NCBI GenBank assembly: GCA_964630635.1 | Contig: CAZVVM010000112.1 | Location: forward strand, 1-5,005 | Direction of reading: 5' to 3' | DNA from: Colimorpha_A sp964630635 | GTDB lineage: Bacteria > Bacillota > Clostridia > Oscillospirales > CAG-272 | DNA: 5,005 nucleotides | Shown: piece by piece, positions 1 through 5,005 of the stretch | Layout of the letters: each line of letters opens with the position of its first letter | Position numbering within the stretch: the stretch's first letter is position 1 | Notes under the pieces: model-generated | The model's database searches: none | Seen by the model: only the letters and a program-made list of their open reading frames with translations | Told to the model about the DNA's origin: nothing | Position numbers and translations under genes: made by a program

Positions 1-45
1 ATCCGCCTCGTTTCACTCGGCACCTTCTCCCGCTGGAGAAGGCAA
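1..45. repeat. Edge fragment of a dispersed hairpin repeat
   Basis: The first bases contain a perfect 8-bp inverted repeat, CCTTCTCC (23-30) and GGAGAAGG (35-42), around a CGCT loop, preceded by a CCGCCTCG...CTCGGCACC stretch. From memory, similar modules (a 'CCGCCTCG.../CTCGGCACC' segment followed by a CTTCTCC/GGAGAAG hairpin) are dispersed in intergenic regions of gut Clostridia; this is recollection, not a search. There is no T-run after the stem, so it is a poor intrinsic terminator. The element is probably cut by the left edge, so its full length and ends are unknown. Confidence 0.5.
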
Positions 46-137
46 ATCAATGCGGCGAATTCGTCCTACGGTGGTTGGGTTGAAAACCGAAAAACAACGA
101 ATATTATTTCTATAAAACGAAAAACGTAAACAAAACT

Positions 138-165
138 TTAACATTTGTCATTTATAATGTATAAT
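138..165 (+). promoter_or_regulatory. Probable SigA-type promoter of the two-component operon
   Basis: TTAACA (138-143, five of six matches to TTGACA) is followed after 16 bp by a perfect TATAAT (160-165). The region is strongly A/T-rich. Transcription would begin near 172, giving a leader of about 20 nt. A second TATAAT at 153-158 has no matching -35 box at a normal distance and is less likely. Confidence 0.7.
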
Positions 166-181
166 AGATCAAAGTAAAAGC

Positions 182-186
182 GGAGG
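182..186 (+). promoter_or_regulatory. Ribosome binding site of the response regulator
   Basis: GGAGG lies 7 nt before the ATG at 194. This is near-ideal spacing and supports that start over any internal methionine. Confidence 0.85.
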
Positions 187-193
187 AATCACG

Positions 194-882
194 ATGTTTA
201 AGATATTGGTTGTAGAGGACGACAGAGACCTAAATAAAACCGTCTGCTCATTTCTTTCGCACAGCGGATATGAGGCGACGGGCTGTCTTAATGCAAACGA
301 AGCGTACGACGCTTTATATGAAAATATGTTTGACCTTATCGTCTCCGATATTATGATGCCGGGGATCGACGGCTTTGAATTTGCAAGAAACGTAAGGGAG
401 CTTAATCAGGAGATACCGATCCTGTTTATGACCGCGCGCGACGATATCGCTTCAAAGCAGAGAGGGTTCCGCATAGGCGTTGACGATTACATGGTAAAGC
501 CGATCGACCTTGACGAGCTGTTTTTGCGTATCGGGGCGCTATTGCGACGTGCGAAGATCGCGTCGAGCCGAAAGCTTGAGATCGGTTCCTTCGTTATGGA
601 TGCCGACGAGCATACCGCATACCTCGGCGACGAGGAAATACCGCTCACGAACCGCGAGTTCAGTATCCTTTACAAGCGTCTCCCTTATCCGAAAAAGACC
701 TTTCCCCGTACGCCGCTTAGGGCCNNNNNNNNNNTATGGACGAATTCTGGGACGCGGACACCGAAACTGCGCCGAGAGCGGTCGACGTTTATATGACTAA
801 GCTCCGCTCGAAGCTTTCGGACTGCGGGGACTTTGAGATAAAGACCGTTCACGGGCTTGGCTACAAGGCGGTGATAAAATGA
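194..882 (+). CDS. OmpR/PhoB-family response regulator, interrupted by assembly gap
   Basis: DNA-binding output half of a two-component system. The N-terminal receiver domain (about residues 1-120) shows the acidic pair E8-D9-D10, phosphoacceptor D52 (SDIMMPGIDG), T80 (FMTARDD) and K102 (DYMVKP), all expected for an active receiver. A winged-helix effector domain follows (EIPLTNREFSIL before the gap; MDEFWDAD, VDVYMTKLRSKL and TVHGLGYKAVIK after it). The reading frame differs on the two sides of the N block (frame of 194 before, frame of 736 after), so the gene looks broken in the raw sequence. Joining codon 716-718 to ATG 736-738 gives 223 residues, the normal family length, so I read it as one intact gene with an assembly fault. 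The TGA (880-882) overlaps the kinase ATG. Its partner is almost certainly that kinase; the target genes are unknown, though its own operon is the obvious candidate. Confidence 0.93.
725..734. other. Assembly gap (10 Ns) inside the response regulator
   Basis: Ten Ns join two sequence pieces. The last 7 bases before the gap, TAGGGCC (718-724), resemble the first 7 after it, TATGGAC (735-741), with two mismatches. The codons before the gap (676-724) also read as a degraded version of the usual family sequence. The gap is therefore probably a placeholder over a small undetected overlap with a low-quality left end, and no real sequence need be missing. Confidence 0.85.
865..873 (+). promoter_or_regulatory. 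Ribosome binding site of the histidine kinase
   Basis: AAGGCGGTG is one mismatch from the consensus AAGGAGGTG and ends 5 nt before the kinase ATG at 879. It lies within the last codons of the response regulator, fitting translational coupling across the ATGA overlap. Confidence 0.7.
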
Positions 883-1946
883 AGAAGCCGACAGTCAAGG
901 GAGTTCTTCGGACGGTAAATAATTTTCTTATATTTTTTTTGACGATCGGCTTTGCGGTATCGTGCTGTATGATGCTGTTTCTCAATACTATGGCGGATTC
1001 GATGGATCTGACATATACGGCGGAGAATATTGCCTCGGCGGCAAAGATCACGTTTATTAACGTGCTGCTTCTCACCTTCATTTTCGCTGCGATCGACTAT
1101 ATAAGAAGAAAGGCAAACGTCGACCGCCCCGCGAAGATAATTACCGATACGACGGAAAAGATAATGCAGGGCGATTTTTCTGCACGTGTTCCGAATATGC
1201 ACGGCGCGGGTATGGACGGCTTTAACCGTATCGGAGCGGCGGTAAACTCTATGGCGTCCGAGCTTTCGAGCGTTGAGACGCTTCGCACCGATTTTATAGC
1301 GAACGTGTCGCACGAAATGAAAACACCCCTTGCCGTTATGCAGAATTACGGAACGCTTTTGCAGTCTCCGAATTTGAGTGACGAAAAGCGTATTGAGTAC
1401 GCAAAGGGCGTAACCGACGCTTCGCGCCGTATGGCGGATATGATGACGAATATTCTCAAGCTCAACCGCCTCGAAAATCAGCAGATATATCCCGAAATTT
1501 CCGAATATGATCTCGGCGAGCAGCTTTGCGAATGCTTACTGCAATACGAAAGTATTTGGGAAAATTCCGAGATCGAGATCGAGACCGAGATTGAAGAGGG
1601 CGTGATGATAAAGGCGGACGCAGAGCTGCTCGGTCACGTTTGGAACAATCTGTTCTCGAATGCATTCAAGTTTACCGACAGGGGCGGAAAGGTGTCGGTC
1701 TCGCTTACTGCGACCGAGCATCACGCGGTCGTAAAGGTGACCGATACGGGCTGCGGAATGTCGCCCGAGGTCGGCGCGCATATATTTGAAAAATTCTATC
1801 AGGGCGACAGCTCGCGCTCCGTTCAGGGTAACGGTCTTGGACTTGCGCTTGTTAAGAGGGTAGTTGACATTATGAAGGGCGAGATCAGCGTTGAAAGCGC
1901 TGTCGGAAAGGGATCGACCTTTACCGTCAGAATGAGGAGGGCATAA
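879..1946 (+). CDS. Membrane sensor histidine kinase (HisKA + HATPase), OmpR-partner type
   Basis: Autophosphorylating sensor that should pass phosphate to D52 of the upstream regulator. Two membrane spans (about residues 15-37 and 55-75) enclose only some 17 external residues. A HAMP-like linker follows (about 76-130, RPAKIITDTTEKIMQGDFSARVP). The dimerisation domain carries the phosphoacceptor H145 in FIANVSHEMKTPLAVM. The ATP-binding domain shows the N box (N257 and N261 in NNLFSNAFKFT), G1 (D289-T-G-C-G), an F box (IFEKFYQGD) and G2 (GNGLGLAL, about 317-324). All catalytic motifs are intact and the 355-residue length is normal for a short class member. The tiny loop argues against a dedicated external ligand domain, so it may sense through the membrane or a partner protein. 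The start overlaps the regulator stop (ATGA); the TAA shares one base with the next ATG. The signal cannot be named from sequence. Confidence 0.96.
   Translation: MKKPTVKGVLRTVNNFLIFFLTIGFAVSCCMMLFLNTMADSMDLTYTAENIASAAKITFINVLLLTFIFAAIDYIRRKANVDRPAKIITDTTEKIMQGDFSARVPNMHGAGMDGFNRIGAAVNSMASELSSVETLRTDFIANVSHEMKTPLAVMQNYGTLLQSPNLSDEKRIEYAKGVTDASRRMADMMTNILKLNRLENQQIYPEISEYDLGEQLCECLLQYESIWENSEIEIETEIEEGVMIKADAELLGHVWNNLFSNAFKFTDRGGKVSVSLTATEHHAVVKVTDTGCGMSPEVGAHIFEKFYQGDSSRSVQGNGLGLALVKRVVDIMKGEISVESAVGKGSTFTVRMRRA
1935..1940 (+). promoter_or_regulatory. Ribosome binding site of the eight-span membrane protein
   Basis: AGGAGG ends 5 nt before the ATG at 1946 and lies inside the last kinase codons. 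It fixes the start of the next gene despite the TAATG overlap. Confidence 0.8.
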
Positions 1947-2830
1947 TGAACTGGAAAAAGCTTGGGCTTAAGCTTCTGTTTCCCCATATCGCGCTGATGA
2001 TAGTGCTTGTCCCCGTGTCGACAGCGGCTCTTGTCTGCTCGATGGTGTTTCTCGGGACGGCGTCTGCCGTTGCAATAATCTCATACGTTCTTTCGGCATA
2101 TACCTTGACGGTCTGGTGTTTCAAGATACCGTATCTTATCCGTTTTTTCAAGAAATTCAAGAACGAGAACAAGTATATCGTGATCTGGCGCTCCGACGCG
2201 AATTTGAGAGTAAATATCTCCCTTTACGGAACCTTGATCTTCAATACCGCCTACGCCGCGCTTCAGCTCGGAATGGGTCTGTGGCATAAATCGTTCTGGT
2301 TTTCGTCGCTTGCCTGCTATTACGTTTCTCTTGCCGTGATGCGCTTCTTCCTTTTGCGCTACACGAGAAGGCACAAGCCGGGCGAATATATGGAAATTGA
2401 GCTTCGCAAGTTCCGCGCCTGCGGAATCGTGTTCCTGATAATGAACTTAACGCTTGCTCTGATGGTCTTCTTTATGGTCTATTGGAACAGGACGTTTATT
2501 CACCACGAGATCACAACGATCGCGCTTGCCGCGTATACCTTTACAGCGTTTACGCTTGCCATCGTGAATATCGTGAAATACCGTAAGTACAAAAGCCCCG
2601 TTTATACCGCGTCGAAGGCGATATCGCTCGCGGCGGCGTGCGTTTCGATGCTGACTCTCGAATCGACGATGCTGACGACCTTCGGTGACGGAACGATGTC
2701 GCTTACCGAGCGGAGAATAATGCTCGGCGCAAGCGGCGGTGCGATAGTTGCTTTCATAATCGGAATGGCAATATATATGATCGTTCAGGGAACGAAATCG
2801 TTAAAGCGGCTGAAGTCCGCCAAGGAGTAA
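1946..2830 (+). CDS. Predicted eight-span membrane protein of unknown function
   Basis: I do not recognise a named function. The 294 residues form about eight hydrophobic segments (roughly 13-34, 38-60, 92-112, 117-137, 158-180, 188-208, 221-243, 259-281). Basic loops (KIPYLIRFFKKFK near 60-72, RYTRRHK near 138-144, KYRKYK near 211-216) and the basic C-terminus (KSLKRLKSAK) fit the inside-positive rule, placing both ends and those loops in the cytoplasm. Conserved-looking spots include the aromatic CYYVSLAVMRFFLL helix (124-137) and the charged GEYMEIELRKFR segment (146-157). There is no ATP-binding, peptidase or transporter signature that I can identify. It is co-translated with the kinase (TAATG overlap, good ribosome site), so it could be an output of the system, an accessory sensor for the short-loop kinase, or an exporter. 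These roles are inference from position only. Confidence 0.88.
   Translation: MNWKKLGLKLLFPHIALMIVLVPVSTAALVCSMVFLGTASAVAIISYVLSAYTLTVWCFKIPYLIRFFKKFKNENKYIVIWRSDANLRVNISLYGTLIFNTAYAALQLGMGLWHKSFWFSSLACYYVSLAVMRFFLLRYTRRHKPGEYMEIELRKFRACGIVFLIMNLTLALMVFFMVYWNRTFIHHEITTIALAAYTFTAFTLAIVNIVKYRKYKSPVYTASKAISLAAACVSMLTLESTMLTTFGDGTMSLTERRIMLGASGGAIVAFIIGMAIYMIVQGTKSLKRLKSAKE
2822..2827 (+). promoter_or_regulatory. Ribosome binding site of the small two-span protein
   Basis: AAGGAG sits 5 nt before the ATG at 2833 and overlaps the final codons of the preceding gene. Confidence 0.75.
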
Positions 2831-2832
2831 AA

Positions 2833-3237
2833 ATGGAAAACAAAGAAAGCTTTAATTATACCTACTCCGCAAAGGAGCAGGACGAAATAAAGGCGATACG
2901 CCAAAAATACGAGCAGAAGAGCAAAACCGAGGACAAAATGACGGCGCTTCGCCGTCTTGACGCGTCGGTTGCGAAAAAGGCGACAGTCGTGTCGCTAATA
3001 TTCGGCATTATCGGTGCGCTCGTGATGGGCTTCGGAATGAGTCTTGTGATGGAGGAAAGGTTTGCCGAGTTCCTTGGCATAGAGGGCAACACCGCGATGC
3101 TCGTGGGAATTACTACCGGTCTTGTCGGTATGGCGCTCGTCGCGCTTGCTTATCCGATATACAACGGCATTGTGAAAAAGGAGCGCGAAAAGATCGCACC
3201 CGAGATCATACGTCTTACCGACGAGCTTATGAAATAA
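2833..3237 (+). CDS. Small two-span membrane protein, family often labelled 'dihydropteridine reductase'
   Basis: The 134-residue protein has a charged, probably helical cytosolic N-terminus (about 1-48, including FNYTYSAKEQDEI, IRQKYEQKSK and the LRRLDASVAKKAT junction), two membrane spans (about 50-73 and 88-110), a short external loop (EERFAEFLGIEGN) and a charged C-terminal tail (KKEREKIAPEIIRLTDELMK). I recall close relatives in gut Clostridia being annotated as dihydropteridine reductase. I see no Rossmann glycine motif or other nucleotide-binding signature here, and half of the chain is membrane helix, so I regard that name as unsupported. It is the last gene of the two-component operon, 2 nt after the eight-span protein and directly before the terminator. 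A partner or regulatory subunit for the eight-span protein or the kinase is plausible, but this is inference. Confidence 0.88.
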   Translation: MENKESFNYTYSAKEQDEIKAIRQKYEQKSKTEDKMTALRRLDASVAKKATVVSLIFGIIGALVMGFGMSLVMEERFAEFLGIEGNTAMLVGITTGLVGMALVALAYPIYNGIVKKEREKIAPEIIRLTDELMK

Positions 3238-3272
3238 AAAATAACGGACAGCATTTGCTGTCCGTTATTTTT
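3237..3272. terminator. Bidirectional intrinsic terminator between convergent operons
   Basis: A perfect 16-bp inverted repeat, AAAAATAACGGACAGC (3237-3252) and GCTGTCCGTTATTTTT (3257-3272), surrounds an ATTT loop. The GC-rich core is followed by a T tract on either strand. The stem begins at the last base of the plus-strand stop (3235-3237) and overlaps the minus-strand stop (3271-3273), so one element ends both operons with almost no spacer. Confidence 0.93.
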
Positions 3273-3720
3273 ATCCTTTTGCGATGGGTTTTCTTTTGAG
3301 TATGTTTCGGAAAAATGCGTTCACGACGGCGACCGTCACGGCGATAATTCCCGAAATTATCAGCGTTTTCGTTCCTTCCGATGCGAATCCGCTCATATCG
3401 CTTCGCACGAGGCAGAGCATCGTTCTGTATAAGCCGAGTCCGGGAACGAGCGGAATGATTGCGGGGAATATGAATATCGTTGCAGGCATTTTGCAGGCAC
3501 GCGCCAGCACCTCGGCGGAGAGTGCCGCGAAGCAGGACGCGGCGAGGTAGCCCATATATTCCGACTCTATTGACAGGAACGCTACTCTGTATACGATGTA
3601 GGTGAGTGCCGAAGATAGCGAGGAGATCCAAAGTGCCTTTTTCGGAAGCTGCATTATTATGCAGTAGAATATCGTTGCTCCGAAGCAGGCGACGAAGTCG
3701 CGGAGGTAGTAGATAAACAT
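3271..3720 (-). CDS. ThrE-type exporter, small membrane subunit (YjjB/DUF3815-like)
   Basis: Small half of a split threonine/serine exporter. The 149 residues are almost entirely hydrophobic, with about four to five membrane spans. The family signature PAIIPLVPGLGLYRTM lies at about 86-101, and it matches the MPLLPGLSFTNAIRD motif of the large subunit, as expected for the duplicated transmembrane halves of this family. In Corynebacterium ThrE both parts are fused; in E. coli the equivalent pair is YjjP/YjjB, which has been linked to succinate export, so threonine or serine is not certain as the substrate. Its ATG overlaps the large subunit's stop (TAATG) and is preceded by GGGAGGTG 7 nt upstream. 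The C-terminus (FRNILKRKPIAKG) is basic and presumably cytosolic. It is the last gene of the minus-strand operon, ending inside the shared terminator. Confidence 0.9.
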   Translation of the reverse strand: MFIYYLRDFVACFGATIFYCIIMQLPKKALWISSLSSALTYIVYRVAFLSIESEYMGYLAASCFAALSAEVLARACKMPATIFIFPAIIPLVPGLGLYRTMLCLVRSDMSGFASEGTKTLIISGIIAVTVAVVNAFFRNILKRKPIAKG

Positions 3721-4514
3721 TATATCACACCTCCCAAATTCATATACGCAATCAGTACGACGCCGACGCCTCCCGCGATGCCTATTGCTATAAGGAGCGT
3801 TTCAACGACTCGGACGGTTCCCGAAATAAGGTCGCCCATAACGGTGTCGCGTATTGCGTTCGTGAAGGAGAGGCCGGGGAGAAGCGGCATTATTGAGCCG
3901 ATTATTATGCAGTCGAAATTTCCTATTCCCGAAAAATGCACCGATGCAAGCGTTACGAGCGCTATGATAAGCGAGGAAATGAACGTGACCGTGAACTGAT
4001 AGGAGTTTTTTAGCCGCGAGGACATTCCGACCCACTGTGAAAGGGCAGTTGCTCCGAATGCGACGAGCATATCGAAGAGCACAGTCCAGCCGAGAGTCGG
4101 CTCGAAAAGAAGCGCGAAGAGCGCGGCGGAAAGACCCGATGCGAGAATTACTGCCGCTTTTGAATACAGTATGCTTGAACGGAGCTTTGAGAGCTTTTCG
4201 TACAGCTCTTCGAGGGTTATCTTTCCTGCCGAAAAGTCACGCGAATATGCGTTTGCTCTTTCGACCTTATAGAGGTTTACGCCTCTTATTTTGATTCTCG
4301 CTGCGGCTGATATTTTCTTGCCCTCGCAGTCCTTGACCGTGAGGAACGCACCCGTCGGCAGAACTATTGCTTCGGCTTCTCTGCCTCCGCTATTACATAT
4401 TATCGTTGCGATCTCCTCTGCGCGCGAGGTCTCGCCGCCGCTTTCAAGTACGATAAGCGCGGCAAGCTGTGCCGTGTCGAGGAGGAGGTCGGTGTTTTCT
4501 GTGCAGTTACTCAT
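3720..4514 (-). CDS. ThrE-type exporter, large subunit with cytosolic domain (YjjP/DUF1212-like)
   Basis: Large half of the split threonine/serine exporter, acting in the cytoplasmic membrane. Residues 1 to about 115 are a soluble domain containing the family-like LESGGETSRAEEIATIIC helix (23-40), VLPTGAFLTV (51-60) and a helical linker (ITLEELYEKLSKLRSS). Residues about 118-262 carry roughly five membrane spans, with the family motif MPLLPGLSFTNAIRDTVMGD at 209-228. The length (264) fits split-type members. The ATG overlaps the Rrf2 gene stop (ATGA, 4511-4514). Only a weak, distant GGTGG (4525-4529, 10 nt away) precedes it, so translation probably depends on ribosomes finishing the regulator gene. 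The small subunit follows with a 1-nt overlap, and both are likely needed for transport. The substrate is inferred from family membership only. Confidence 0.93.
   Translation of the reverse strand: MSNCTENTDLLLDTAQLAALIVLESGGETSRAEEIATIICNSGGREAEAIVLPTGAFLTVKDCEGKKISAAARIKIRGVNLYKVERANAYSRDFSAGKITLEELYEKLSKLRSSILYSKAAVILASGLSAALFALLFEPTLGWTVLFDMLVAFGATALSQWVGMSSRLKNSYQFTVTFISSLIIALVTLASVHFSGIGNFDCIIIGSIMPLLPGLSFTNAIRDTVMGDLISGTVRVVETLLIAIGIAGGVGVVLIAYMNLGGVI
3728..3735 (-). promoter_or_regulatory. Ribosome binding site of the small exporter subunit
   Basis: Read on the minus strand, GGGAGGTG ends 7 nt before the ATG at 3720. It is strong despite the overlap, suggesting that the small subunit does not depend only on coupling. 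Confidence 0.8.
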
Positions 4515-4915
4515 ATTGAATCTGCCACCGTTACGCTTTTCAGCTTATTTGCTATTGTCATTGATATATCGTCGAAAACGCGGTTGAAGAAGCAGTCGCA
4601 ATGCTCGTTCACGCCGTCGTGGCGGCAGACGAAATCGTCGCCGAGACATTTTGACATTACGATAGGTCCTTCGATCACTTCGAGTATGTCAAGAAGCGTT
4701 ATCTCCTTCGGGTTGCGTGAGAGCATATAGCCGCCGTTTGCGCCCTTTTTCGACACGACGAGCCCGCTTGTGACGAGCTTTCCGAGGATCTTCAAGGTGA
4801 ATCTTTGCGGTACTGCGGCGCTTTCCGCTATGGTTGACGCGTCGGTGAGTTCGCCTTTACGGGCAAGTGCGCGCATTATGCGGAAGGCGTAGTCTGTTTC
4901 CATGTTTATTTTCAT
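4511..4915 (-). CDS. Rrf2-family transcriptional regulator with four-cysteine cluster
   Basis: DNA-binding regulator, 134 residues, normal length for Rrf2/IscR/NsrR proteins. The N-terminus MKINMETDYAFRIMRALA and the winged helix (about 25-65: TIAESAAVPQRFTLKILGKL, then KKGANGGYMLSR as wing) are typical, followed by the family's ITLLDILEVIEG helix (72-83). The effector region holds C90, C97, C106 and C108 plus H99 and H105. IscR and NsrR bind an Fe-S cluster with three cysteines in this same region (IscR C92, C98, C104 and H107), so a cluster or thiol sensor is plausible. The spacing here (x6, x8, x1) differs, so the ligand set is uncertain. The first ATG is preceded by AGGAAA 6 nt away. The stop overlaps the exporter ATG, so the regulator probably controls its own operon in response to iron-sulfur, redox or nitrosative state. 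That role is inference. Confidence 0.93.
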   Translation of the reverse strand: MKINMETDYAFRIMRALARKGELTDASTIAESAAVPQRFTLKILGKLVTSGLVVSKKGANGGYMLSRNPKEITLLDILEVIEGPIVMSKCLGDDFVCRHDGVNEHCDCFFNRVFDDISMTIANKLKSVTVADSI

Positions 4916-4921
4916 TTTTTG

Positions 4922-4927
4922 TTTCCT
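4922..4927 (-). promoter_or_regulatory. Ribosome binding site of the Rrf2 regulator
   Basis: Minus-strand AGGAAA, 6 nt before the ATG at 4915. It is of moderate strength, and no better site fits the alternative methionine at residue 5. Confidence 0.6.
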
Positions 4928-4953
4928 GATTTTTGAAATAAGTATGCAGTATG

Positions 4954-4982
4954 ATTATATTATTATCGTCGGAATTTGTCAA
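4954..4982 (-). promoter_or_regulatory. Consensus SigA-type promoter of the rrf2-exporter operon
   Basis: On the minus strand, TTGACA (4982-4977) and TATAAT (4959-4954) are both perfect matches, separated by exactly 17 bp. Transcription would start near 4947, leaving a leader of about 30 nt. So strong a core promoter in front of a regulator gene suggests control by repression. Confidence 0.9.
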
Positions 4983-5005
4983 GATAAGAATTTTACCACT
5001 TTTCT

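Noticed and set aside
23..42. Left-edge hairpin as an intrinsic terminator of an upstream gene
   Set aside because: No T-run follows the stem on either strand, and no upstream gene end is visible.
153..158. First TATAAT as the operon -10 box
   Set aside because: No -35-like sequence at 15-19 bp upstream (the 17-bp position reads ACAAAA); the second TATAAT at 160-165 pairs with TTAACA at 16 bp.
194..796. Response regulator as a real truncated gene or pseudogene
   Set aside because: The frame change coincides with the N block, and sequence on both sides joins into a normal-length winged helix.
861..1313. Open frame of 150 codons on the minus strand inside the kinase gene
   Set aside because: It is antisense to an intact kinase with all motifs, is rich in Arg/His as expected for an antisense frame, has no family signature and no clear ribosome site.
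1569..1600. GAGATC/GAGACC-like tandem repeats in the kinase gene
   Set aside because: They simply encode an acidic EIEIETEIEE strand entering the ATP-binding domain; too short and imperfect for a meaningful DNA repeat.
3227..3631. Open frame of 134 codons on the minus strand over the small exporter subunit
   Set aside because: It is another frame of a gene with clear ThrE family motifs, and it runs through the terminator.
4037..4587. Plus-strand open frames opposite the exporter large subunit
   Set aside because: Arg/Ser/Leu-rich compositions typical of antisense frames, no ribosome sites, and the opposite strand carries a recognised gene.

Overview
The window looks like a chromosomal fragment of a gut-type Clostridia bacterium (Bacillota, perhaps Oscillospirales). 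This is inferred from roughly 50% GC genes separated by AT-rich spacers, strong GGAGG-type ribosome sites, consensus SigA-like promoters, the protein families present, and a left-edge repeat resembling dispersed hairpin repeats I associate with gut Firmicutes. A 10-N block (725-734) shows the sequence is a draft assembly, possibly a metagenome bin.

Layout: bases 1-193 hold a fragment of hairpin repeat and then an A/T-rich promoter region. A plus-strand operon follows (194-3237): an OmpR-type response regulator broken only by the assembly gap, a membrane histidine kinase with a very short external loop, an eight-span membrane protein of unknown function, and a small two-span membrane protein of a family often labelled 'dihydropteridine reductase' without visible support. 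The junctions are ATGA overlap, TAATG overlap and a 2-nt gap, so the four products are probably made together. A perfect 16-bp hairpin with A and T tracts (3237-3272) lies between the two convergent operons and should terminate both.

A minus-strand operon (4915 down to 3271) encodes an Rrf2-family regulator with four clustered cysteines, then the two halves of a ThrE-type threonine/serine (or organic acid) exporter: a large subunit with a cytosolic domain and a small membrane subunit. All junctions overlap (ATGA, TAATG). A textbook TTGACA-17-TATAAT promoter drives it.

Likely biology: the first operon is a sensor circuit whose two membrane proteins may be its output or its accessory sensors. 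The second is a small self-contained export module under a possible Fe-S or thiol-sensing repressor. The coupling of a cysteine-bearing Rrf2 regulator to a split ThrE exporter and the sensor/membrane-protein operon are the two points most worth pursuing. No RNA genes, CRISPR arrays, transposases or phage genes were seen.
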